From NCBI GenBank assembly GCA_015178975.1, contig WHVD01000122.1, forward strand, positions 62,001 through 126,000: a DNA stretch of 64,000 bases, read 5' to 3'. Source of the DNA: Hysterangium stoloniferum (lineage: Eukaryota; Basidiomycota; Agaricomycetes; Hysterangiales; Hysterangiaceae). Below, one piece after another: positions 1 through 11,595 of the stretch (positions are counted from its first letter, which is position 1; every line of letters begins with the position of its first letter). Under the pieces are notes generated by a model. The model made no database searches. It worked only from the letters and a program-made list of their open reading frames with translations, and was not told the origin of the DNA. A program made the position numbers and the translations under genes.

Positions 1-814
1 ACACATGGAACATACTACTTTAACTGACAACCAGGTACTACAACTGATTGTGGTGGATATTACATACATATATAATGAGAGCTGGGATCTCCAGGCAGGT
101 TCAAGTCACCAATCATACAAAAAGGGAGTGATGGAGACATGTGAGGGAGTCTGGGTCCTGGTGGGTTGTCCAGTCCTAACAGGGCTCATGAATATATTTC
201 TCAAAGAGATTATGGAAGGTTTTGACAATAACATATTATTAATTCAATAAATGAGGTATTGTATATTACAAATATAGTATCTCAGTTGACACGAAGATTG
301 TAAATCGACTGATATAAAAGATTAAACCTATTACAAATATAGTATCTACCACACAATCATTAGCATGCTAGTGCATGAAAGAAAAAAACATATTTAGTAA
401 CATACCTCAGTCGACACAAAGATTGTAAATTGACTGAGGAACATACATTGGTAGTGCTCATATTTATGTGGATGTGAACAATGAATCCCATGGCACAAAA
501 GAGACGGTAGGACAATGGGATTGTAACAATAGGAAATGGACAAAAAGAAATATTTACGGTTCGTGGTCAAAGTGTTATTGTTGTTTGTGACATCATGTTT
601 ATCCTCGTGTTTATTCACGGCATGCATAAGACACAGTTCATAACATTGTACACATTTTCTGACTGACTACCCTTGCTCCTTTCATTGCCCTTTTATGCCT
701 TTCAGTGTAAGCAAATGACTATTCTATGACATAAGAATGAAATTATAAGTCAAGTCAAAGTCAAGTCAAAGTCAAAGTATAGTTGAAATTGATCTTGTAC
801 ATTCATGGCAATAA
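1..814. other. AT-rich stretch without a recognisable gene; two copies of a hairpin module
   Basis: No convincing coding exon is seen. A module that is itself an inverted repeat occurs twice, at 281-313 and 405-439. The second copy begins CCTCAGTCGA and ends TTGACTGAGG. A tandem run of TCAAAG-type units lies at about 749-778. The stretch may be the remains of a small transposon next to the Copia-type LTR that follows; this is inference. Confidence 0.4.
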
Positions 815-1070
815 TGTTGGAATATGAGCATTACATAAGTTCGTAACACATATTCCTTTTGTTCTTTGTTCTTTGTTTCTTTACTCCCATTGTTCAATCC
901 CTTTTTGTTGCCCCATTTGATATTCTATTGTTTAGCAGACATATATAAGTAGCCTAGTGTTCATGTATCTACTCATTCGTTTGCCTAATCTTACTACAAG
1001 ATATACGCACAAACGAAATTTATATACTGCTCTTATAGTTCATTCGGAGCTTCTATATTTTATTCTAACA
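815..1070 (+). mobile_element. Copia-type LTR remnant with primer-site-like flank
   Basis: The stretch begins TGTTGGAATATGAG, a common start of fungal Copia LTRs, carries a TATATAAG box at about 941 and ends TCTAACA. It is followed at once by GGTTAAGG, which resembles the half-tRNA primer site of Copia elements (compare GGTTATAGG after the 5' LTR at 45350). No matching target-site duplication is present, so this is more likely a truncated element than a solo LTR. No gag or pol sequence is recognisable downstream. Confidence 0.5.
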
Positions 1071-3743
1071 GGTTAAGGATCTGATGAGTGATTGACGGAG
1101 TTTATATAAAGTAAGCCTCTCCTAAGGATCCTATAATTTTTTTGCTAGGGCTGTTCCGGGTGATAGCCTAACACGAAATATACGAGGACCCACAAGTGTC
1201 ATCACAGTAAGATTATTACCAAACGGCCAAATTTTCAACATCCACCTCCCCTCAAACATTCTTAGAGCCTCCACAACAACCCAAAGAACATCACTCCCAT
1301 GAGCCATCATTTTTTGGCCTCTCCCCGTGGTGTCGTCTTTCGCAACTCTACCCTTGATCTCACGAAGTCGGAATTTTTATCTATACTTGCTCCATATAGT
1401 CTGAGATACTTCACTCCAGCTGTTTAGCCCGCTTCGCGCGCATTTAATGAGATAAATTCCTTATTCAGCATTGTTTTTAACATGACGGGTCTCGAATATC
1501 GTTGCATCGCTGACTGAGCATGAATACCACCTTTTCTCAAATTAACGTGGCGAGTTTTTAGTTACACGACCCCGAGATAAATCGTGCATTTATTGGAACT
1601 TTGACAATCTGTAGTGAGGTCTGCTGTTTTGATCCTACGCTAGTCGAGTTGTAGAAAGTTGGCTGCTGCATCAAGCATGCCACCAGAGGGTATGTGTATG
1701 TCTCCTTTCTCCCGCGACCCAGAAAATACAGGGTACTGGTATACTTGCATCCATGAACCAAATTTCATCCTTGACTTTCTCGTCAATCCAACATCTCATA
1801 ATATCTATTATATCATATTTTATTAGCTTGTAGTTTATCACTCCCACTTTACCATCCTTGGAGCCCACAACGTCCCAAAACATCATTCCCAAAGCCATTG
1901 TAAGATGATCGACGATGTCAGTATTTTCCGTTAGACTTCAGATAGTGCTCTCTTTGACAACCCTACCATCTTCCTATATATATTTCTAGCTACAACCCGA
2001 GGGATCGTTTAAAAGTTATGTGTGTGGGATAGTTTCATCTTGGTTGTTGTAGTTAAAAACAAAACAGTTTTTATTGTAAGCCTGGAGTACAACAAATTAC
2101 ATTTGAGACAAGCTTCTTGAGAGTTTTTTTTAATGTGGTTTCTGACCGAAATGGGCCATACAGCCTCAGGTGCCATCTCCCTTCAAAAAAGACATGGCTG
2201 TCCACTTCGCGACCTGGTCCCATCCACCCTCAGTCTTTCGTTCAACTATTCGCTCTTTATTTTCATTCATTCACGGGGAGACATATCACTATCTTACGAG
2301 GCATAGAGGACTAGGAGTGGTTATAAAGTAAATTTTGATAGATATTTTAATATTTGTCTATTAATGTGGTCACAATTGTCCAGGTCCATGAAGGTCTGCA
2401 CTACAACCACAGACGAGTATACCCTAGATCGATAACTGCTGTTGCTCACCTTAATGGAGCATCCACCACCGAGTTCCAGCTACCCCATAACGGCACTAAC
2501 CCCCAAAGTCAAACTCAAATGCATCAGGCTCCATTCCAAACGCGACTTCTATCGGTGACCCTCAATAATACCAATCTCTCAAGTTGCCCCTCTCCCGGTC
2601 CCAACCACGCTGATCATATCTACGCTTTTTACAACCGCGGCAACGCTCACCATACAAAATCCTATTTTCCCCATTATATTTACGCATACCATTGCTGCAC
2701 CAACACCTTCAGTCTCGGTACTTTCTGAAAGTAGTCCAAGTCTGACTTCCCAAGGCGGGATGGTGATTATCTGTCTATCCACTATAGCCTTTTGTTCCTC
2801 GTCATTTGTATCACACTGCTCCATCACCACTATAAAAAGTAGCGAACAGGTGAATTAATCGAGGGTATGATGTATCCCATTTCCTTTCACCAGAGAATAG
2901 CTCGTTGCTCCCCTGTTCCCGTTGCGTTCAATATACGCTGGCCTGGGAGTCATATCCCTGCAAGCCTGCCGTCACAGCGAAGATCCGGGTACATAGCGGA
3001 TAACTTGGCAATACCCATCATAAGTATTCCTGGAATTGACGGGCCCACCAATGGTGTGCACGTTCCGACCAGAGCCATTATAATACTTCACGGACAGCGA
3101 CCCGTGTCTCCACTCCTTTCAGAGCCGAGGACCACAGAGAGTGTGGAGACATTACACAGGGTAAGGATATTGTGGTGCAGGTCGCCAGATATAGCACGGC
3201 AGAGGCGGCAACAGCAGAGGCACTAATGGCAGAGGCAGTAGAATCGACGTTGGTAACAAGGGATAAACCCCCACCAGATGATGACAGCGGGAAAGCTGAG
3301 AGTGCAAAGACTGGCCCGCCGGCGTGCTCATCGGATCACCATGATAATAACGGTACTCCCTCTCATTTCGACTTACCCCCATTACTTATGTCGATGTACA
3401 CACCTGCCTAGCTGCACCCGAGTCGTAACTAAGTGGTTAAGTTGCAGTTACCTTACTGTTGTTTTGTACCTTGATTAAGTAAGATCATCTTCTTGAATCT
3501 CATGACAGGAATTCGCATTGTTTAAAAAACCATGAATATATATGTGTGCAAGCAAGCTACGCTCGCCGACTTGGGCACCAGGCGTCAAATGTTTCAACTT
3601 CAGGTCGTCGAGGTACGTGATGGATGCCCTAAGTGCTAAAGCTTTGGATTTTCTCATTTGAAAGGTATACTTAATAACCTATACACTCCTTCGTTCCGAC
3701 ACGATGCCTATAACGTCTTTCGCTTTTATCACGGTCGTACAAA
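1071..3743. other. Degenerate region between LTR remnant and phosphatase gene
   Basis: Only short frames without family resemblance are found. On the minus strand around 1560-1900 two overlapping frames share exon-like composition but no complete gene can be drawn. Two similar stretches at 1265-1308 and 1858-1902 suggest an old local duplication. At 2840-3410 codon-like composition appears on both strands. I do not recognise any product and regard the stretch as decayed sequence. Confidence 0.35.
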
Positions 3744-6700
3744 TTATGGGGATGACTTGAGAACACCAGCAACTACTGACCCGCCAGCGACGGGACGACT
3801 AAGTCGATTTTCACCTTTCACCGATCATAGCAGCTTTAATGCAAAGAAGACACGATTGATTAAATATCATACCTGCGTTGACAACAAATTTGGCTGTAAC
3901 CATGCCGTCTAAGTTGGGGTTAGCTGGGGGGACAATATTTAGATATTATTCTGAGCTAAATATCCAGTGAAAATACTCACAGACGTCGCGCATACCATAA
4001 TAGGTCGCAGTGAGTGTCTTGGGGGTGATGGTGAGAGTGAAGAATCCGCGGAAAGACCCCTCACTGACATGCGCAAGTCAGTCATAACAAAATAGTGGCG
4101 AGGGACGCGCACTCACCTCCACTGAAGATCTTCATTTCCCTGAAGAAAGAAAAAATGATCAGGATGTGTGTAAGATTTCGCGTTATGACATACTTTGGTA
4201 TGGACCAGCAAATCGGAAATCTTGTCCGCAGCTGCGGGCGTAATCCCAGTACCGAACGCAGAACCAGAGGTTACGGCTGTTCCTGCAAATTCCACACCGA
4301 TAGCGCCTTGTCCGGTTGTAGAATTGTATCTGTTACACCGTCGGTAAGCACGAAGGAGCTACTGATCGTTCGCTACGTACGTCGTTGTATCGTTTGGGTC
4401 TATATGATGTGATGTGATTCGATAGGTCCGTGTTTTGAAAGTGAACAATTTGAATAGACATACGAGCTAAATCGGACACCCAATTGGCGTGACTATCACC
4501 GGAGAGAATAACAGTGTTGTCAATCTTGTTAGAGAACAAGTGATTGAGGACACGATTACGGTTTTGCCTGTATCCGTCCCAGGCATCCTAGGCCCAAACT
4601 ATGAGTGTGCGTTCGGGCATGCAAAGAATTCAAATGTTTTCTCATTATTTACCAAGTCGACTGAGGGAAGCTGTCAGTCTCTGAATATGGTGGACCGGGA
4701 ATGGAACGTCACTCACAAAATCCAGCGAAATTCACTTGAGTGAAGACAACCTGTTGCCTGTTGGATAACCCACGTTATCCATTTAATCACAGGCATAATT
4801 CGGCAAGCTTACCCGACAACTCGCCAAATAGCACCTCTCGCCTTTGACTGAGACAGGGTGCTATAGAACCCTATTAAGGGTTATTACGAATATTCACTAC
4901 ATATTTCTGCCAAAGGAGAAAGCTCACAGTTCTCCTGGGCGAGACCCATTATGGATCGACCGGGGAAATCGGCGATGGTGTTAACAACTAGGTCATTTTC
5001 TCGGTTAATTTACCAATATCTGCAGCATTTGCAGCATATACGCACATTCTAGAAGCATATCAATAATTTACGCAAAATAGAGAATTTGGAAATGTCTTAC
5101 CCGTGTTATATCCGACATCCGTCACATCTCTATCGTATTGACCTGTTAAAGCCGCGTGTCATTTCCACATTTCACTCAGAAATACGCATCCATACGTGTA
5201 TCCAGCATGGTGAGATCCTACGAAGAATTTTTCAAACCGTGGGAAACTAGCAAACAAAAAGGAATACTTACGAGCAACTTTCCGATCTGGAAATTACGCC
5301 AGATACGAAGTTTATCGTCCGCGATGACTTGACGAATGGGCAGCCACTGGGAAGAGAACTCATAAGCAATACGCAATGGTGTAATATTAGAATGCCTTAC
5401 TTCATGGTAAGCCCTAACAGCAGCCAATTTCCGATCGGTGAAACAAGCACCGGAAGGAGAGAATGTGCAGCCGGCGGCCGTATCATTAGAGTCAGTAGTA
5501 CCCGCCTTCCAACTGTTATCTGCAACTTCATGGTCTAGAATTACCAGATGGTCCATAAAAACATCTCATTAAACTTTATCAGTTGTCAAGAACATACCAT
5601 CCCAAACATTAATCCAGGGGCCAGACAGATGGGCGTTCACCAAGCCAATATCCGTGCGGTATTGATTGAAGCGTTGGCGATAGTCTTGGATAGTGGCAAG
5701 CTCGCGACCAAGAACCGCACGGCCAATTGGTGCGCCATCTCCAAGAGATTCGTAAATCTACGTATGGGTATGTGAGCATGTTTCATCCATTGATGTGGTG
5801 AGGATTTCGGAAAACAGGGCAGAAAATAAGGAAGACAGCTAACGGGAACAGAAAACGCACGTAATCGCCCAAATGAATGAAGGCGTCCGGTGTAACGTTC
5901 GTGGCGGCGAAATTGTAGGCATTGAAGTACCCTTTTAGAAGCAGAGTATGAGAAACAGTGAAATGACGCTTCAGTGGGTCACGAACCAGCCTGAAACTGT
6001 GAACACGAAAATACGGCGAACGTCAATGGTTTACCGCCATTTACTTTGGATGCCGGGGCTAAGTGAATGGAATATATGAGCAGGAGGCCACCTACGTATA
6101 GATCGGTAAATTAACACATACTATTGTCATCAGCAAAGGTACGGGTCCTGCCCACGGGACTGATAATCGCCTTATTAGTGCAGTCCGAAAATTGGTAAAA
6201 GTATACAGTGTCTGGCTTCAAACCAGTTGCTTCAAGCTACATTATGGTAAAATTTAGCAATTTTCGAAGTAATTCACATTAGATCAAAACACACCTTAAC
6301 TGTGAAATCAACGTCCGCAGAGGTAAATGCCGTTCCGGTGTTAACGACCTTTGTGAGCGCCTGATCAGTTGCTATTTCATAACGTACGCAAACAGGCACG
6401 CTTTGATCAGGAAGAAACGGTGTGCTGGAGGGATTTGAAGCTATGGTGCTCGCAAGAGGGAGAGCACGCGTCCAAAGAAGTACTGAGTTTGACGTCGGAT
6501 CGCCCGAGGCAACCTTGTGTGTGAAATTCACACCTGCATTCCAGACGAATGGTGCCTGCAAGCAAAGTTGCCTTGAGTCATCCGCTCTTTCAAATGGGGG
6601 GAAATAACGTGAGGCTAACGTTGCTAAAGTCACTTCCAAAAAAGGTGGGGTAATGATCATCTGCAAATTGACTCGCAGATTCAGTCTGCCTCTTAGCGAA

Positions 6701-6911
6701 AGCCCTTGCGTGTCTTTCATGGATCTCTTCGGTGTCGATATCAAACTGTAACAGACTGAATAGTGCAATTTTTTTGGTGCCCCGGATGACTTACTTGAGG
6801 ATGATCTTCGAACGGAGACCTATACACGAGATTTTGGTTGAACGGGTTCCCCATCACAAGTTGGGAGAGCGCAACGATTCCTAGAAGGCGGAGACATGTT
6901 GCTCGGGCCAT
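3744..6911 (-). CDS. PhoD-family secreted alkaline phosphatase, about 14 exons, one apparent frameshift
   Basis: Metallophosphatase of the PhoD family, which cleaves phosphomonoesters or phosphodiesters outside the cell with metal cofactors. The chosen start at 6911 gives a typical signal peptide (MARATCLRLLGIVALSQL). The exons then give the PhoD N-terminal domain (NFTHKVASGDPTSNSVLLW), the IHLGDY, WINVWDDHE and NSWKAG metal-site motifs, QYDRDVTD, the late VILSGDSHANW motif, and the C-terminal FFTLTITP and RPVAGGS segments ending in TAA at 3744-3746. All introns found have GT-AG ends. One base is extra at about 6606: the first part of exon 2 reads to SNVSLT and the next frame begins YFPPFERADD. 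That is either a one-base insertion that disables the gene or an assembly error. All other exons look functional. No partner gene is adjacent. Confidence 0.92.
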
Positions 6912-8339
6912 AATGCTTGACGTATACAAATTCAACGTCGGCTGACTTTATACCAAATGCGATACAATATTCGTCACAAAACTTGAAGGATCATAATATT
7001 CCATGGGATTCGACAGCGGGGCCACATGTGCTCATAAAGCGCACGTTTGAAGAGAAGTCCTTACCATTGGGTTTCATTCGCCCGTCGATAATCAATATCA
7101 GGGCGAAACCGTGGGTCAAAACAATTGCAAATCATGGGACCATATTATGCAAATGCCGGGCGGGGTGGACATCCTACTACTGGTTCGGACAATCGTTTTC
7201 AGCCTGAGGATCAGTCCAATGCGTCGCTGTCATAGGCGGTCCTTATTAAGTCTTAGTCACCCATTGCCTTCGGGTCCTTTACACCCCTGCGCAAGTTGTG
7301 CACGATGTTGGAGAGCTTGGTGTGAGAAGTCCCCAGAGCGCTCCTGAGGGCCAAGCTTAAGCAGATTCTGAACAGAAAAGCTTCAATTATTATCAAACAA
7401 ATCATCGAGGTGAAATAACGATACAACTTTGGGAAACCCAAGAATCTTGAATTTTGAACCCTTTATAAAACTCTGAAGCTTTATTTCAACATTTAATAAT
7501 GGTCCAATAGAAAGTCCTTGATTATGGCATGGCACACACGCAATGTCACTGCCGAGTGACAGTCTGTGACAGTCCACTTGAGTATGTGGCTTCGATTGAA
7601 CGTACAACCAAGCGTTAAGTTGGCAATTATCAGCGTGTTGATCAAGCCGAAGGGAGGCGCTTAACGCCGCAGTTTACCTAGCTATGCGTACCGTTCACTT
7701 AGTCACCACCACTTGTGTACAAAACGTTATACTCTGGCACACAAGTCTAAACTCCTTTAACCAAAACAATCAAAATAGATTTTTAGAATACCTAGACAGA
7801 TTCTTGAAATTCTCGAAACTGAGGAAGATAAAAAAATTTTTGGGTCAAAGATTTTGCCGCACCTTTCATAAAAGGGAACCACATGATCCTCGGCTACATC
7901 ATTTGTTTATTTTCAACATAATCCAGACTTTGTTAAGTAGAAATGTCGAATGAACAATGAAGATGGCCTCTGAATACTTGCAACGGGCAGCTATCTCACA
8001 ATAGAATCATAACAAATGTTCATCTAATGAGGCCAAATGGTGAATCATTAGAGCACAACCAATCAGCCATCGATATCCCCAAGTTTAAAAGTGTAGTCAC
8101 AACATCTTCTCATTAATCAACAGATCCAGTACAGAAGTCCAAATCCATCCAATCCATCCACCTATGTATATTGGTATTACCTATCGTTTGTAAGTTATAT
8201 AACACATGGAAAACCGCTACAGTGGGTCGATGTTAGCGTAGAGAAAGAAATGGGTTGGTCACGTACTTCCACGAATATATCAAACTTGATTTGTTTGACA
8301 TACACTACCATGGATATGCTGTAGGGACGCTAGCTCGAC
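6912..8339. other. Intergenic stretch with one exon-like remnant
   Basis: Most of the stretch is AT-rich and shows no gene. At 7252-7345 the minus strand has a GC-rich, exon-like frame of about 33 codons preceded by an acceptor-like TTAAG and ending in TAA. It contains SALGTSHTKLSNIVHNL. I do not recognise the family, and no upstream exon was found, so it is probably a gene fragment. Confidence 0.35.
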
Positions 8340-9135
8340 TTACGCCATTTTGGCTCTGATGATATCGACCCAAAGCTCCCTATCTCCTGTCTCTTCATCG
8401 CTTTCGGCAACAGCATCAAGGCTGGTCGGCATGGACGATCTCGAACTCGTGGAGCTGAACGATGATCTCGGCGAGCGTTGTCCCTGTTGAGAATGGCGCG
8501 CCAGCAGAGCACTCAACTCATCAACAGATACCGGCTCAGTACCGCGTTTGTGTGAGGATAGCACGCGATTCTGGGCAGGACGACGGAGACTAAATGGTGT
8601 ACCAATGATGAAATCGGTAATAGAGCAAGGAAATGAATGATGACGCACTGCCGGAATCCCATCATTTCCTCAATTCTACAACGGATTGTACTTTCTTGCA
8701 TATGAGACAATGGCTCGATACGCAGGGCTTGAGGAAGCTTCTGATTCAGTTCTCGCGCTACACGGCATAGTTCAGGCCGCGGCATGCAAGTGAGCTCATC
8801 CTGGCAGCAGAAGGGTTTTCTGTCAAGTCTAGCTTCGAAATATTAGTGGAAATCGGGCCATTTTTTCATATAATGACGTACGAAGTACTTTATGATTGTC
8901 ACATTGCCGTCGTCAATTGGGTCATGGCTTCGGTGATGGAGAAGACTCACATGACAATTTCATCACCATCAACAACATACAAAGTTCTTGCAGCAAGTTC
9001 TGCTTTGATATGTTGAATCCGAATGCTCATTGAGCGTTTTTTGAGGAGACTGGGAATTGCAGAAAAAGTCTTTGGAATGAAACTCTTTTTGACCTTGGTT
9101 GAGGCAGTGATGCGGGGGCGACTATTGATATGCAT
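8340..9135 (-). CDS. Hypothetical protein, three exons, about 190 residues
   Basis: A complete three-exon model can be read. Exon 1 starts at ATG 9133-9135 and ends in the donor GTGAGT near 8950. Exon 2 runs from the acceptor AG near 8832 to the donor GTGCGT near 8650, and exon 3 runs from about 8589 to TAA at 8340-8342; the frame is kept across both junctions. Exon 2 encodes a short Cys-containing helical stretch (DELTCMPRPELCRVARELN) that looks like a SAP-type or other small helical module. Exon 3 is rich in Ser and Arg (RSPRSSFSSTSSRSSMPTS) with an acidic ESDEETGD patch, suggesting a phosphorylated nuclear protein. The family is not recognised. The start faces away from a weak plus-strand frame at 9222. 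Confidence 0.6.
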
Positions 9136-11595
9136 GGTATCAAATCTGTTAAGGTTTACTCTATTGGTTATTTTCTGTCGTTAAAGGTCGTTAAGGTTCG
9201 TAACAAAATATCGCAAGAGAGGTGAAGATCAAGGATGAAAGTAAAAGTAAAACTGAAAATAAGTGGTCGCGTGACCAGAAGAGGTCAGGTGACATGTTCA
9301 ATGGTTTGTCTTCAAAGTTCGTGCGGGATGACGGAGTGCCAATTTCAGACCCCGAAATAAGCGAATTTAATGCAGGAGGTAATTTATCTCCGGATAAGAT
9401 GTCAGTTCGTATGACGACCCTACAATACGCGGAAGTCACTGACTTGGCTGACTATGCAACTACGCTGTCACCTTCTTTGGTAAATTAGTTATTTGTTTGA
9501 TGGACCCCAGAGAGCTCGGTCCTCAATGCTGAGTCCTGTACCATAATCCCATTAAAAATAAAACAAAATAGTTATTGTTGATTCAAAGAAGTCAGTCAGG
9601 TTTTATTCACAAATGCGAATTGCACGTTAGGAGCAAAGAGTGGACTGTGGCACCATATATGACAATATATCCGATAGGATAACCAGGAAAAAGGTGGAGA
9701 GATGGAGGATAAGGAAGGCGTGGAACAGCGCTGAGCTCAAATTCTCGGTCTCCGAATATCTTCTAACGTAAGTAGTGGCGTCTTTCTCGCACCGGTGGCA
9801 TCATCTTCCGAGTCATTAATCTTCTTACAACCGTGTAGAAAGGGTTTTGTTCGAAGCCTCCAAAGCCCAGGAAATCAGACAGTTTATCGTGTTAAATCTG
9901 TCTTTCGAAAGTACCCATTATCCAGGTTTTCCTCGGGATGGCTGGCTCCCATGCATTCCATATCTCGGAGATCGTGCGGACTTGCTTGTTTGGGCGAACT
10001 AGGATTTACCCTCCGAGCCTTGGCACCATGCCTTTTGGTTTGAATTAAGTGGCATACCAGCCTAGATACGGTCTGCGGATCGCGATATTCTGATATGACT
10101 AGAGTTTTTCCTCAAGGTTGCCTCCAGAAGAAAGCATTCTCCGATAACTCTGCCGTCTCACTGTAGCCCAAAACTGTTGAGCTACATTCCAGGTGAAGCC
10201 ATGACTAAACCCGCTCAAGTCTCTATATCCAGGCGACGCGGTCAGCTGCTCCCACCATGATTAATGGCCATAGACTTTGTGAAATGTTGGCGTGTGAACA
10301 AGATATCTATGTCCAAACCACTTGACTGGCTTCTCTTCTTTTCTTTTTCTTGGGGACTTGCTACATCGAGTGGCTGATTTCAGGGTACTTATTTCCGACA
10401 ATGATGACCCGTGCTATTCTGGAATTCCCTCGGTAAATTGCACCAGCCAGGTGAACCCGTCTGCGTCTCATACAGTGTCTTTCGCTTCTAAAACAAGACT
10501 CGAGGCTCCAGACACTGTAGATTTAACTTGCTAATGAAAGGAGCAAATGCTACTATTCATCATTTGAATCTCTGCTGATCGGTATGGCAGGCAAGTATCC
10601 TCGACTCGAGTATTTCACAGCCGAGTTCCCGCTATAACTCATCCTTTCATGTAAACCCCAATTTACGGCGTCCGTGGCCCTTGTGACTCTGCATTCGCGT
10701 GTCCAAAAATTCAAATTCTTACATAACCGCCCCCGCAAACATTGGTCCCTTAAAGATTCAATGTGTGACAGACGGCTATCCCTTGTCAACCTCTGCCAAC
10801 AACCTGAGAATAAGAAACCGAACTTCTCAGAAGCAGCCTGTAAGTTATCGCACGTGTTGATCCGTTCTTCTTCGTGCGCATAGAAGGCAACCAGACGGTA
10901 GATTCTGGACAATTTGGGGCTGTCCAAGAACAAACTCCAACCGTTGGAAATGCACCCCCGATGATCTTCTCTCCCAGCACGCCAGTTTGAAGGGATACAA
11001 GAATGTGACGATGAAATTTGTTCATGGATGCCCGGCTATTTACCCCATTGTGGCTATCAATGGGCGTTTGAGTACACCCCAGCATCCAACGTATGCATTC
11101 TCTCTATTATCTTTGCCGGGCTCGTGTGCGATGCCTTAAGCCAAGTCAACGTTAAGTGGCAAATAATCTTAATCCTGTACTGTCTTAGCTAATGGCGTCC
11201 CATTCGCAGCCTCGCGTCTACCGCGCCTTCCACACCTGGAATTATTCTCCGTCTCCGTGTATCACCGTCGAGACCCCCAATGATGCACGGGAACACTATT
11301 CCCATCACTAATTGAGAATTTTTCAGGCCGTCACCATATCCGAATGAAAATTTCCCCACCACGAACACCGGCACGGAGCGCTCGACGAATTTCCCTACTT
11401 GGATGCAGGCGAATTCCCTTAGTAACTCAACGCACGCTTGCGTCCCTGTCTATGTTCGCCTGTATTTTTGCTGCGCAGCCCTCACTAACCATATGTGGAT
11501 TGCGCCTTAGTTGTATATCGTGACCTTGCCATATATCTGGCCTGTAAATGGTGCTGTAACGGACAATTATTGTCAGTATTCTTGTTTACTCAGAA
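9136..11595. other. Uncertain coding-like region, probably a decayed or unresolved minus-strand gene
   Basis: A plus-strand frame at 9222-9488 (88 codons, rich in Lys and Ser) has no relatives I know. On the minus strand, coding-like pieces occur at about 11085-10786, 10933-10553, 10230-10110 and 9990-9770; the last includes FLGFGGFEQNPFYTVV. Their order would suit a single multi-exon enzyme gene read leftwards, but I could not join the exons or name a family. Treat it as an unidentified gene or pseudogene. Confidence 0.3.
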
